This document shows positions 38,391 through 50,202 of a DNA stretch of 64,000 nt, in pieces. The DNA is taken from NCBI GenBank assembly GCA_036023115.1, contig JAYKKT010000086.1, positions 17,603,001 to 17,667,000 on the forward strand, written 5' to 3'. The position numbers and the translations under genes were made by a program. Origin of the DNA: Brasenia schreberi. Its lineage: Eukaryota; Streptophyta; Magnoliopsida; Nymphaeales; Cabombaceae. Under the pieces are notes generated by a model. That model was not told the DNA's origin. It saw nothing but the letters and a program-made list of their open reading frames with translations, and searched no databases. Position 1 is the first letter of the stretch. Each line of letters starts with the position of its first letter.

Positions 38391-41300
38391 TGCTGTTCTT
38401 ACTATTAATAGGATCTAGATGCAGAACCGAACCGAACCAAACTAGATCTGATGGTTAGGTTCAGTTCTAGGGTTTAGCTTTCAGAAAACTCAGAACGAAT
38501 TTTAGTGGTTTCGTTTGAAGTGGAGTCCAAACCATACCATGATTTTGTCACTTTTGACAAATTTAAACACTCAATGGTCTTTCAATACGCTTTTCCCTTT
38601 TTGGAAAATTGCTTCCTCGCATTGTTTCAAGCGAGTACAAGCCCATCTGGTGCAAAATTTTACTTAAACAACTAAAAAGTTGACCAAATTGTTTAAATAG
38701 GTAAAGTTGGTTAGGCAATTATTTTTGCCAAATGTCAAACCCCAGTTTGTGCACCACTAATTGCGTCAATGTTGGCATTTCACTTTCTTTCAAAAAGTCA
38801 AGTCCCATTGCATGCAACCCTTGTTGCTTCTGTATTCATCAGCCCATGGTTTCGACGAGGTGATACTGGGACATCGAGGCCAGTCCAGGCATCTTCCCCA
38901 CCCAAAACAAACACGCACATTTTTTACATAGTAACAATAATAATTCCATAAGAACACATTTCAAGTATCGTGAAGCACATTTATAAGTTGGAATTGATTA
39001 TTAAATAAAATAGTAGCATCTATTACTGAGAAGAAACCATGTGGTACCAACGACCTGGCAGGATGTTGCCTTCGGATATTTAATTAGCTGATAGTTTTAA
39101 GTGATTTATGTAGCTAATTAAACCCAAAGCAGCAATAGATTATAATGAGAATCGGCACACAAGCTATTACGCATGAATTTTGTGTGCAACTGTTCTAAAC
39201 CAGCATTATTTTTGAGAAGTGAGCTTCCCATTTCACTGGAAGCACGCTTCTTGTTTCGAAAAGCACACTCCATTTGAGCAAAGGAAACTCGATTGGCCGG
39301 CGTTTTCCCATGCTTCCTGCACGTGTAACAAATTTTCTTTTATATTTTTCGTATTTAGTTGTGTCTCGTATGGGAAAGGGCTTAGTTGTTGTATTTAGTT
39401 GTGTCTCGCTTATTATTGATGGTTTCATTTTTTCTATTCTTTTCGAGCATGAATCTGTATTGCTTCACATTTTATTCCACATTTTGGCATGGGAAAGGGC
39501 TTGCATTTTTCTCTTATATGTTTTCCCACATTTTGGCTTTTTATTTTTCTTCATTTTCGAAATGTATTTAATTTGTTTTGTAGGCAAGTTGGGGTTAGGC
39601 AGACTCCCACCAGAAATTCACAGCCCCGGGTATCGATTGTGGGAGCTTCAGGCTTGAAGTTTTCTTTCGTTGCCTTCAAACCAAGCAAAGTTGTAGTTCC
39701 GTATGCTCAAATGTCTTACTTTTCACTTTTATTTCTCACTTCACTTTCCCTTATATATATATATATTGGTCCGTGTTCAATTTTTCTCAAATATTTCAAT
39801 CCTTTGATCAATAGAAATTTGAATCTTAAAAAGTAGAGTTTGCCGTTGTACTTTTCACATTCATTTAATACACAACAATACACTATTTTTCATTTCAAAT
39901 ATCGATGGTTGGTCGAATAATGAAAATGTTTAAAGAGAGTTAATAGGAGGATATACCACTATATTATATATATATATATATATGACAACAGTTTTGCATC
40001 ACCGTAGCTGAAACCAGCATTACCAAATCTATTGATGTCACGACAGTACAAATTGTTTATTATTGTTCCACCAAATCGCTATGTGTGGGTTCTGAACCAA
40101 TTTATGTTTATTGAAACCAAATCAACCGAAGCAGTTAATAAAAAATCTCATCATCTTCAAGAAAAAGGTACTGCTGTGGATACGCCCAGTAACTGTTGAT
40201 GTGGACTTCTATTTGGCCCAACTTTGTTTGTATATTTCCGGACAATTTATGTTAGAAGCAGATTTGCATTTCGTTCGTGATTTCATTACGACCACACTTT
40301 CAACTTGTTTGAACTCATTTGTGCTCTTTTTAACTCGTGTTGGAGCTTCTATTAATGTTATTTCATTGCCAAGGGACGAGTTCAAAAGAGTATAAAACTA
40401 AACCCGACTTTCAATTTGCAATTGCGTTGCTAGAACCATCTTTTTAAACGTCAGTTTTGACTTGTAGTGTAGTTTTTAAAAACCCTTAGAAGCTTACTGT
40501 TTCAACCTTTATAAAAGCAATATTCTGAATAAAAATACAATATTCGATCGATGATACGAATGAGATCTAATTTTGATTACAGCCAAATCCAAGAAAGATT
40601 GAGTCTATTGGGTTTGGATGGAGTTTGGTTTGATTCAACTCGAAAATAAAATTTTTGAACGAAAATAGATTCGATTCAAAACTAGTCAGTTTTGAACTTT
40701 GAGTCTAACTAGGAAGAGATCCTGGTTGGATTGGAAATGAGATCCGTAGAGTCGGGTTGGAAATGGTTTAAATGGGATCCGGTCCAAGTGGGTACTAGTG
40801 GATCCAGTTGAAACCAACAGATCAAGTCACGAGAGTACAGTATCCATCTTGGGCTTTGAAGAGGAGGTGGATTGGGTCAATTAAACAAACCTGATCCAGC
40901 TCGAGTTGGTAAAGAGAAAGGGAGTGGTGCATGGCGGTTGACGATCGAAGGTGGTGGCTGTAGCTGGTACATGGCCGTCGAGGATCGGCAAGTCTATCTG
41001 ACTGTGGCAGCAAGGTAAGGCTCTTTTGGATCGGAGAGAGAAAAACCTATGCATTAAGTAGAGAGTGATCGAGAGAAAGAGAAGGGGTCACGGTCCTCTG
41101 CGTGAGACAGAAGCAGAGAGCGAGACTCATTGCAAGTGGTTGAAAATGAATAGAAGACTTTTCTTCCTATTTTTAAGAAAGCATTATTGTGGGTGCATCA
41201 TAAACTTTGTTTTAAAGGTTAATGTTTGGGGTGTTTATATATAGAGAGAGAGAGGGGGGGATGGGGGGAGATTGCCGATTCTTGTTATCCTAGAACTTGA

Positions 41301-41611
41301 AAGTAAAACTATCGATTTCAAGAGAGTTTCGATTTGAGTTTTAACTTGTTGAAACTAATAAAACATAAAATAAAATAAAAATTTTAAAGAAAAATAAAAA
41401 ATGATAGGAATTAGCAGTTTAAAACTATCAATTCCAATTTCAAGAACCAAACCAGGCGATTTCCGATTCTTATCAGCTTCGATTTCAAACTGATCATATA
41501 TATACATATATTAAAAATTAAATTTTCAAAAAAATTAAAAACTAGAAGTTTGGGAAGCTGGTTTTAGTTTTGAAAACCGAACCAGATGATCTCCGATTTC
41601 AGGTCCAATCT

Positions 41612-41613
<2 letters not shown>
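38391..41613. other. Gene-free interval with small repeats
   Basis: No supported gene. At 39360-39392 the words TCGTATGGGAAAGGGC and TTAGTTGTTG match the very end of the RTE LINE consensus, so a roughly 30-base 3' remnant may sit here. The 127-codon frame at 39274-39657 crosses that remnant and has no protein similarity. TA runs lie at 39758-39770 and 39963-39983, and a GA/G-rich run at 41246-41270. Confidence 0.45.

Positions 41614-41686
<73 letters not shown>
41614..41686. repeat. (TA)n microsatellite
   Basis: About 36 uninterrupted TA units, ending roughly 200 bases before the predicted TATA box of the LRR gene. Confidence 0.95.
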
Positions 41687-41688
<2 letters not shown>

Positions 41689-41781
41689 CTTTAACTACTT
41701 CGGTCGGTCATACTATGACCTAGACAAAATTTCTGCTTAATAGGTGGTTTCGCTGCACCAACGGATAGATTTTGGTTACTA

Positions 41782-41890
41782 TTTCGCGGAAAACCCTAAA
41801 ATCCCGAAGGCGAGAAAAGGGAAGGTAGGCGAAAAAATTTAATAGACTACGCGCAGCACCCTCTCTCCTCCTCTTTCCACCTTATAAATA
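41782..41890 (+). promoter_or_regulatory. Core promoter of the LRR gene: E2F-like site, telo-box, TATA
   Basis: TTTCGCGG at 41782-41789 fits the E2F consensus TTTSGCGS. AAACCCTAA at 41791-41799 is a telo-box. TATAAATA at 41883-41890 is a TATA box preceded by a CT-rich stretch. A second E2F-like TTTCGCGC lies at 42017-42024 inside the predicted first exon. E2F sites plus telo-boxes are typical of plant genes active in dividing cells. Linking this promoter to the coding exons 10 kb downstream is inference. Confidence 0.6.
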
Positions 41891-41909
41891 CCGTCTCACC
41901 GCCAGATTG

Positions 41910-42042
41910 CAGACCGCATAAAATTGTGGAAGGAATTCGCTGCCTGGTTGATCAGATTTCAGACGTACGTACGGTTCTGGCTCATCCTTCCCCGAAGATC
42001 GTCGCTCACGGTTCCTTTTCGCGCCAATCTGGCGGGGAAAAG
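41910..42042 (+). other. Predicted non-coding first exon of the LRR gene
   Basis: It starts about 25 bases after the TATA box and ends at a strong donor, AAAAG/GTGAGA. There is no ATG-initiated frame of note. The downstream sequence is strongly T-rich, typical of a plant first intron. No other plus-strand gene lies between here and 51.7 kb, so it most likely belongs to the LRR gene. Confidence 0.5.
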
Positions 42043-43609
42043 GTGAGATTCCGTCCTTCACTTTCGAACCGATGGTTGGCCGTTCGAGTTTCTTGGAGAG
42101 TTCATCCGGGTTGTGTTAACGATCTAGGGTTTCTTTCCGGTTCATAAGGGTGTGTTTATCGACTTTCTGATTGTTCTCTGCGATTTATGACTTTTGTGGA
42201 ACACGGTTCGATTTGGAGGTATTTGATTGCCGATGTTGCGAACGAGTTGATTGCATGGTTTGCTTTTTATATTTTCTTTTGCTCGATTTGTTCTCTTTTG
42301 GTTTTATCATCGGTGCTGCTGGTCGGTGATGGTTGCGCGTTGTTTATGGGTTCGTCCTCTTTTTTCCCTTGTGCGTTTACTTTGGTTGGAAGCTAGATTC
42401 ATTTTGCTTGGGTTCGTTTTGTTTTCTGGTTCATTTGCTTTGATAGGAAGCTAGATCGCATGTTGCTTTTTTTTTTGAGGCGAAGATAGAAGAACAGAAG
42501 ACTTTCTTTTTTGTATTTTTCCTTAATTCTGGCTTGCCGTTTTCTGTCTATACTTTTGGCTTTCCCTTTTCTACGAGATAATCCTAGAGAAGATGGCTTC
42601 GCTTTTCCATGCTTATTTCGGTTTTGAAATTTAAATACAATAGAATTGTTATTGCGACGTTGATCTTTTTTGGAGTTTGTCTTCTGGTTTGTTATTTCAT
42701 TGGCTTTCGTATGTTCTTTTCAGTTTCTTCTGTCTCCTTGATTTCTTAATGCGCTGCACCCCATGATCTAATAACTATTTATTTGGGTAATAGATTAGCC
42801 TCTCCTAAAAGTTTCTTGTTTTCTTAAAAGGATCCAAAAGTTTCTCGGAAACATCTTTCTTTTTGGCTGGTCATCACTTCTTCCCCGATTTAGGTTGATT
42901 GGTGTTCTCGATTTGGTTGTCCCTCTTTGTCAAAGTCCAAAAGTGTCTTCCGTTTCCCTTTCACTTTTGTCATCTAACTGCTATAGGTTAAAAAAGTACT
43001 TTTTGGTTTTCTGTCAGTATCACCATGTTCTAATTGCACTAAGAGAAAAGAGGAGCACAAAGGGATGAAAAACAATGCATAAGTTTTAGAACTTACGAGT
43101 TGGAAAAATTTGATAGCGAATGTTATGTTCTGAACATCTACTGGAAGGTGATAGATGTCCTGTTGTAATTTGATTCTAAGGCTTTTGAGTCGTAGCATTG
43201 CCACGAGAGCAGTGCACCGCTTCAAGGCGAAGCGCCTTCTCTGTAGACGCTCCAGAAGAAGCTTTCCCTGCATACACCTAGAGGCACAAATTCGGCTTGG
43301 AGATGGCCTCAAACTTAAGATGCCTACCTCACAGTACTTAGACGCACCAAATGAAGGCAACATTTTTTTTCCATCTTATTTCTTTCTTCCACATGCTTAA
43401 TACTTAAGAACTTCCAAAGTTGTATTTCTGTTCCTTTTTTTTCTTTTTTCGCTTTAGTAAGTTTGAGTTATCAAGTTTTGTGTGCCAAACACGGGAAGAA
43501 AATTATTGCTTTAATACTTGTTGGATATTGAATTTCGAACTTTCAACTTTGTTTGAATTTCTATATGTTCCTGGTTTGTCAATGAAGGAATGTAGTTATT
43601 TTGGTTCTT

Positions 43610-43624
43610 AATATCTTCTTAAAT
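43610..43624 (+). repeat. Left target-site duplication of LINE copy C
   Basis: AATATCTTCTTAAAT here is repeated exactly at 49893-49907 immediately after the TTG tail of the LINE. Confidence 0.88.
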
Positions 43625-45650
43625 ATGTAGTGAAAAACTTGAGAGAGGATCTTTGCATTTTGATTATGGACGGATGTGGGGATAAGGAAGCTAGTCCTAA
43701 ATAATAAGATTTGTATTGGTTCTTGGAATATCGGAACATTATCCGGTAAGCTAATGGAGGTTGTAGATACTATGATTCGGAGAAAGATTCATATTCTATG
43801 TTTACAAGAGACAATGGGTTGGAGAAAAAGCAAAGGAAATAGAGGATACAGGTTTTAAATTATGGTACTCTGGTAAAGAAAAGGCTCTAAATGGAGTTGG
43901 TATTATCATAAATAAAGATTTAAAGGATAGTGTAGTAGACATACAACGATATGGTGACCGAATCATGATGTTGAAATTAGTGTTAGGAGTAGAGGTTTTG
44001 AATATAGTTTGTGCTTACACACCCCAAGTAGGACTAGAAGATAATATAAAGACGGCTTTTTGGAAATAATTAGATAAGGTGATTCAAAAGATTCCACAAA
44101 GGGAGATGATTTGTTTAGGAGGAGACTTAAATGGACATGTTGGTAAAGAGGCATTAGGATATGGATTGAAAACTTTGGTTTTGGGGATATAAATGAGGAA
44201 GGTAGGGAGATTTTAAATTTTGCTATGGCATTTGATCTCTTTATAGTCAATAAAATCTTTAAAAAACGAGATGAACATTTAATTACTTATAAGAGTGGCT
44301 TATCACAAACACAAATTGATTACTTTATTTGTAGAAAAAAAGATAGAGCATGTTGTAAAGATTGCAAGGTAATTTTAGGAGAAAGCTTAGCCACCCAACA
44401 TCGACTTTTAGTTATGGATTTAAGTAAAAAAATGGATAAAGAAGAAAAGAGTGCATCGAGCTATTCAGACTAAATGGTGGAACCTCAAAAGCAAAAAAGA
44501 AGATATATTTAAAAAGTCCTTCAAGGAGATGATGCTTTGAATTATGTTGGTACACCTTATGATATGTGGTACAATATGGCTATACATATTAGAAAAGTGG
44601 CGAAAGATGTGTTAGGTGAATCTAAGGGAGGTGTACCTGCACAAAAAGAAGCTTAGTGGTGGAGTGAAGTAGCGTAAAATAAAATCAAGGTGAAGAGGGC
44701 ATGTTACAAATTACATTATGCTAAAAAAACTAGTGAAACTTTAGAGGCTTATAAGAAAGTAAAGAATGAAGCAAAAAAGGCCGTTAGTAAAGCGAAAGCT
44801 AAAATTTGGAAAGATTTACATAAAAAAAACTCAACTCAAAAGAGGGTGAATGAGATCTTTTTAGGATAGCTAGGGCTAGGGATAAGAAAACTAAAGATCT
44901 TAATTCTGTTAGATGCATCAAAGACGAGGGTGAAAAAATTCTCATGGTAAATGATGATATAAGAAATAGATGGAAAAACTATTTTTATAAGTTAATGAAA
45001 ATAAAGATTTTAGTATTAGATTATGAGAGTTAGCCAAATCAAAAAATTTGATAAACCACAATTTCTACCGACGTATTCAAAAGAATGAAGTTAAAGAGGC
45101 TCTTAAACATATGAAGGGTGGTAAATCGGTAGGACCATATAATATTTCTATAGAAGTTTGGAAAATACTAGGAGAAATAGGAATCACTTGGCTCACAAGA
45201 CTATTTAATGAAATATGGAAAAACCAAAAGATGCCCGAGGAATGGAGAGCAAGTACACTTATACCCATATATAAGAACAAGGGAGACATTCAAAATTGTG
45301 CGAATTATCGAGGTATCAAGTTAATGAGCCATACTATGAAATTATGGGAAAGAATTATCGAACGTAGGTTAAGACAAGTATCAAGTACAACATAGAACCA
45401 ATTTGGATTCATGCCAAGCATATCTACTATTGAAGCGATTCACCTTTTGAGACGTCTTATGAAACATTTTAGAGCAAAAAAGAAAGACTTTCACATGATA
45501 TTTATTGATCTAGAAAAAGCTTATGATAGGGTACCAAGGGAGGTTCTTTGGAGAACTTTGGAAAAAAGAGGTATCCCATTGACATATATTAACTTTCTAA
45601 GAAACATGTATGATGGTGCAAAAACATGTGTGAGGACTACCAGTGTTGTC

Positions 45651-45710
45651 TGACGTGTATCGTATCATGTATCGCTGGGCTCCACGATACGGGCGTATCG
45701 TATCGTATCG
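45651..45710. repeat. Left subterminal CGTATCG array of the hAT element
   Basis: Repeated TATCG, CGATACG and CGTATCG words directly inside the left terminal repeat, including three head-to-tail GTATC units. Subterminal repeats in hAT elements are typical transposase-binding sites. Confidence 0.75.
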
Positions 45711-45930
45711 TACTTTAATATTAAAATAATACAAAAATTAATTAAAAATTAATAAAAAATAGTAAAAATCCGAAAAAATCAGGAAAATTTCAGGAAAAAT
45801 CTGGCAATTGTTTTAAATTCATATACTGTAAGTTTAGTACAGATTGAGCATTCAACATTGGACAATTGCATCCAAATTTACATATTTTGAATCCAAAAAA
45901 TGAAATATAGATTACAGACACAATTACATT

Positions 45931-48406
45931 TTATAAATTATAATCAGGATCATCAACTAAATAATCTTCATCTTCTCCTTGTTGCAGATCCTCATTATCA
46001 TCATCAGCGACACCTTCTTCTTGGAAATCAAATTCTTCATCTCCTTGATGTTGTTGTTGCGCTCCTTCTAAATTAATCCAAGCAACGTCTTCTTCAGTTA
46101 GGATGGCATTTTCTTCGGTGTCTTCAATAACCCAATCTTCTAATATATCAAAATTATCCAAACTTATTAGATCGAACTTTCTTCTCTATTTACTTTTTTT
46201 TAATTGCCTACGACAAACAAAGATAAACAATTAGTAAATAATATTACCAATTGAAGACTGCAGTTAAACAATATTGAATTGAAATTTTAAAAGTAATACA
46301 ACGTTACCTTTCACAAAGGCACATGTTACAACGAATATAAACTAAATTATTTAGTCTTTTGTGTACCAACCTGTTGCTCTTCTTTGTATGGATGTGTTGA
46401 AAAACACTCCAATTTCTTTCACAACCTATTGCACTACAGGTTTGGCTTAAGACTCTCAGTGTAAAATCTTTAAGGTTTGGACAATCAGTTCCAAACCTGT
46501 TCCACCAAACATCTGTAGAAAAAGACAAATATTATCGACATAATCCACAGTAATGTAAGATGAAACTTAAATATAAAAATAAACAATTTACCTGGATGCA
46601 TCGTAGTGCGGTTGTCAATTGCAACAAGCAAACCCATCAAGTGAAGAGCATTATCATATATCTCCATCTCTCGATGTATCGCATCTGCTATGCTCTCATC
46701 AGGGACTAATCTGTCGATACATTCAATGATTCCTTTATTAACCTCACCATCCCTTTTGAAGGTTGCTGAGTACCTTAATGATGGGTTTAGATAGTAGGCT
46801 GCTGCATGAATAGGCTGATGCAATTGTTTATTCCATCTACTATCAATTATTTTTCATATGAGCACATAATCTCTCTTTTTTCCATTAAAGTTATTTCTGA
46901 TTGCTTCTTTTGCCCTGTCCATGGCTTCATAAAGGTAGCCCATAGATGGTTTCTCCTCGCTGTCAGCCAATCTCAAAACTTTCACTAAAGGACAGGTAAT
47001 TTTTAATAATCTAACACATGCATTCCAAAATGAACTTCTAAAAATTGTTTCTGCAATCTCATTCAACTTTCTATTCTTTCTGTTTTGAGGCAACTCTGTA
47101 AATTGTTGCCACTCATCTGAGGAGAACATTCTCTTTAAAGCTTGCTTCTGTCTCACAATACTCTGTACGGATAAGAAGTTTGTTGCGAACTGAGTTGCAG
47201 TTGTGCGAAGAAGCTATGCACCTTCTGTGTATCTACTCATCATACACAAAACAAATGCATGGTTGGAAATGAATTTTGTAATATCTTGGCAACACTCAGT
47301 TGTTGCCTTTATTTCATCCATCTCACCAATGTCCTCGAGGATGAGATCTAAACAATGGGCTGCACATGGTGTCCAGTAGAAAGTCTCATAAATATCAGCT
47401 AACTCCTTCCCAACTGTTTGTAGTTAGCTGCATTATCTGTAATCAATTGGACTACATTTTCTAGCCCAACCTCTTGGATAACCTTATCAAATTCCTGTCG
47501 TAGGATCTCTGCAGTGTGCCTCTCCTCTGACATATCTAGAGATCTCAAAAACATGAGTCATTTAGAATAATATATAAGAAAGTTTAGCAGTGTCCTTACT
47601 CGCCTATCGGTCCATCCATCTGCCATGATAGTGCATCCCGTTTCCTTTCACGACTGTCTCAAAGTCGAACAATATTGCTGCACTTCAATGACGGTCTGAT
47701 CTAATATCTTTCCTCTCAACTTCTGATAAGAGGACATCTTGTATCCTGGACCAATGTTAGCAATTGCATCTGCTATTGCTTGAAAATAAAAACTGTTTGC
47801 TGCATTAAATGGAATGCATGCATCATAAAACCATCTTCCCACTGCAAGGTCTGTTTGATCATGCAGTTGTTCTGAAGCCATAGCAGCACGAATTCCAGGT
47901 TGAGCACCAGGTGTAGTGGAAGGAGGAAAGAACGAATGTATGGTAGAAGAAGTTCTTCCTCTACTCCTTTCTGAACTTCCTCTTCTGCCACCTCCAAAGT
48001 CAACCCTCTTTCCCCTACTAGGTGCTCGCGAACTACTATTACCAATCTCTGTTCTAGCATCTGAAGGCAAACTATCAGTGAATCCAACTCCAGTGACAGT
48101 AGCATCATCAGCTTCTTCACACATCTGGAAATCATCCTTTTGTTGTCTCCTTTTCTGTATGCTCTCAATCATCTGCAAGCATTGCCATTTAATATCTTCT
48201 GGCACACTTCTAACTCTGCCTGTGCATGGAGCAACTTCTTTCCTGGTTCCTGCTAGATGGTGTTTCAACCTTGAAATTCCACCACTAACCACCTTTTCAC
48301 AAAATAATCATCTAATCTTTAACCTGAAACCCTCAACTGGTATACCCCACTGCCATGCCGGTTCATCAGACCGATAATGGGAGTTTCTACCACCCCTTCC
48401 TGCCAT
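45931..48406 (-). pseudogene. hAT transposase (BED finger, DUF659, C-terminal dimerisation domain), defective
   Basis: The ATG is at 48406 (MAGRGGRNSHYRSDEPAWQW). A BED-type zinc finger follows with FCEKVV and RLKHHLAGTR. An in-frame TGA stands where the first zinc-binding cysteine of CxxC is expected. Then comes DUF659 (GWTDRR, LITDNAANY), the middle domain (47156-46590) and the hAT C-terminal block LSQTCSAIGCERNWSVFQHIHTKKSNRL (46304-46512). A short 3' exon encodes an acidic tail (LDNFDILEDWVIEDTEE to 45931). Introns are visible at 46513-46591 (CAG/GTAAAT...CTACAG) and before 46215. At least four further stops occur. The minus strand TATA-like TTATAAAG near 48790 could be its promoter. Confidence 0.85.
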
Positions 48407-48799
48407 CTCAATCGAGTACTTTAATTCAAGCAAAAACCTGAAAATAAAAGCACTTTGTAAATCCTCCAATCTTCAAATAACACTCAAATTGAGTGTCTCT
48501 CACTTCATGAATGCAATAAAAATCGTATACACACACTTAATAACTTCATATTTTTTCATTAAAAAAAATGAAATAACACAAAAAACAACAAATATAAAGG
48601 AAAAAAATAGAAAAACCATTAAAAATATATTTAAATCCGAGTTTGGAGGTTTGCACGGACACCGTAGGGCATGATTTTTGAGCTTTGAACACTAAAGAAG
48701 CGAAAATCGGCTCTTAGGGAGTTTGAAAAACCCGAGGAGAGAGGAAACCCATGAGAAAACACGGTTTTTGTGCGGCTGGGGACCCTTTATAAGGGTCCA

Positions 48800-48940
48800 G
48801 GGCGTGTCGCACGTATCGTACGATGCGAGCGATACGCACCGTATCGTGCAATACGGCCCGTATCGCACGATACGGTGCGATACACCCACATTCACGATAT
48901 GGGCCCCCGTATCGTACGTATCGATACGATGCAATACAGA
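48800..48940. repeat. Right subterminal CGATACG array of the hAT element
   Basis: About 140 bases are built mostly from CGTATCG, CGATACG, TACGATG and CGATACGGTGCG words in both orientations, ending next to the right terminal inverted repeat. It is longer than the left array. It produces spurious frames rich in Tyr, Arg and Ser. Confidence 0.8.
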
Positions 48941-49892
48941 TAACACTGGTGAGGACTCATGAAGGAACGACAAACTTCTTTGAAGTTAATATTGGGTTAC
49001 ATCAAGGATCAACTTTAAGTCCATACTTATTTATAATGGTGATGGATGAGTTAACAAAACATATTCAAGATGAAGTACCTTGGTGTATGTTATTTGCAGA
49101 TGACATTGTATTAGTGGAGGAGTCTTAGGAAAAAGTTAATAGAAAATTGGAACTATGGAGAGAAACATTAGAAAGCAAAGGCTTCCGACTTAGTAGAACA
49201 AAGACAGAATATATGGAATGTAAGTTTGAGCATTTGGTTACCTCAGAGGACATGGAAATTAAAATTGGCACACATTGCATCTCCCAAAAGGAAAGTTTTA
49301 AATACCTAGGGTCACTTTTTCAGAGTGAGGGAAGAATTGATGGAGATGTTACGCATAGAATTAATGTTGGTTGGTTAAAATGGAGAGGTGCATCAGGTAT
49401 TCTTTGTGATAAGAAGATACCATTAAAGTTAAAAGGTAAATATTATTGAGCAGCAATTAGGCCTGCCATGTTTTGTGGTTCTGAGTGTTGGGCAGTTAAT
49501 CATCAACATGTACAAAAGATGTCTGTGACAGAAATGAAGATGTTGAGATGGATGAGTGGTCATACAAGAAAAGACCGTATACATAATGAGGTTATTAGAA
49601 ACAAATTAGGAGTGGCACCAATAGAGGATAAAATGAGAGAATATCGTTTAAGGTGGTTTGGACATATAGAAAGAAGATCAAAAGAAGAACCTTTAAGAAG
49701 GTTAGAAAAACTAAATTTGGAAAGTATTAAAAGAGGTAGAGGATGACCACAAAAGTGTTGGAAAGAAACAATAAAGAATGATCTAGCTTATTGTGAGTTA
49801 ACTGCTAACATGCCACACGATATGGATCTGTGGAAGCAAAGAATCCATGTAGCCGACCCCGTCTTGTATGGGAAAAGGCTTAGTTGTTGTTG

Positions 49893-49907
49893 AATATCTT
49901 CTTAAAT
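49893..49907 (+). repeat. Right target-site duplication of LINE copy C
   Basis: Exact repeat of 43610-43624 immediately after the LINE TTG tail. Confidence 0.88.
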
Positions 49908-50202
49908 GTTTGATACTTTAATATGAGAGTTTGGGAATAGGCTTTACGGTTGTGGTTTGCTTCTCCACCTTTCATTTAAGTGGCATTTTGCAAAACTTAT
50001 CCATATTACCAGCTTTGTTGGATGACCTTTCCTTTTCACCTCCAAATTTCTCATGCTGGAGATGAAAAGGGAAAAAGGAAAGAAAGAAAATCTTTTTTCT
50101 CATTTTTCTGATTGGATGGGTCAACATGCTATATGTTCCAATCTTGAGCAGACGTTGGTGTTTATTGTGACACCTCATCAGACTATGGTCCCAAACAAGG
50201 TC

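Larger units (their letters stand above)
45639..48949 (-). mobile_element. hAT-superfamily DNA transposon, about 3.3 kb, nested in LINE copy C
   Basis: Terminal inverted repeats begin CCAGTGTTGTCTG at the left and, on the other strand, CCAGTGTTATCTG at the right. TGAGGACT occurs on both sides (45631-45638 and 48950-48957). Intact LINE copies have it only once, so it is the 8-base target-site duplication expected of hAT elements. The exact end is ambiguous by one or two bases. Inside are transposase remnants on the minus strand and CGATACG-rich subterminal arrays. In-frame stops suggest it cannot move by itself. Confidence 0.92.
43625..49892 (+). mobile_element. RTE-clade LINE copy C, interrupted by a hAT element
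   Basis: Excluding the hAT insert (45639-48949), the LINE is about 2.95 kb. The endonuclease starts with IGSWNIGTLSGKLMEVVDTM and LCLQET (43706-43810), and its end reads FKKRDEHLITYKSG, TQIDYF and QHRLLVMD (44260-44420). The reverse transcriptase has [42 protein letters not shown] and, after the insert, [13 protein letters not shown] and the catalytic FADDIV (49095-49112). The C-terminus has [23 protein letters not shown] and RLRWFGHI. The tail is TTGTTGTTG. Several stops and frame changes remain. A 15-base target-site duplication flanks the whole structure. Confidence 0.92.

Noticed and set aside
39274..39657. 127-codon Phe-rich frame as a membrane protein
   Set aside because: It is T-rich low-complexity DNA containing a trace of the RTE 3' tail, with no similarity to a known protein.
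45955..46160. Acidic minus-strand frame as an independent gene
   Set aside because: It continues the hAT transposase C-terminus (LDNFDILEDW) after an intron.
47916..48377. 153-codon plus-strand frame inside the hAT element
   Set aside because: It is antisense to the transposase, which has clear domain matches on the other strand.
48692..49128. Tyr/Arg-rich frames near the hAT right end
   Set aside because: They translate the CGATACG subterminal array and run into the LINE.
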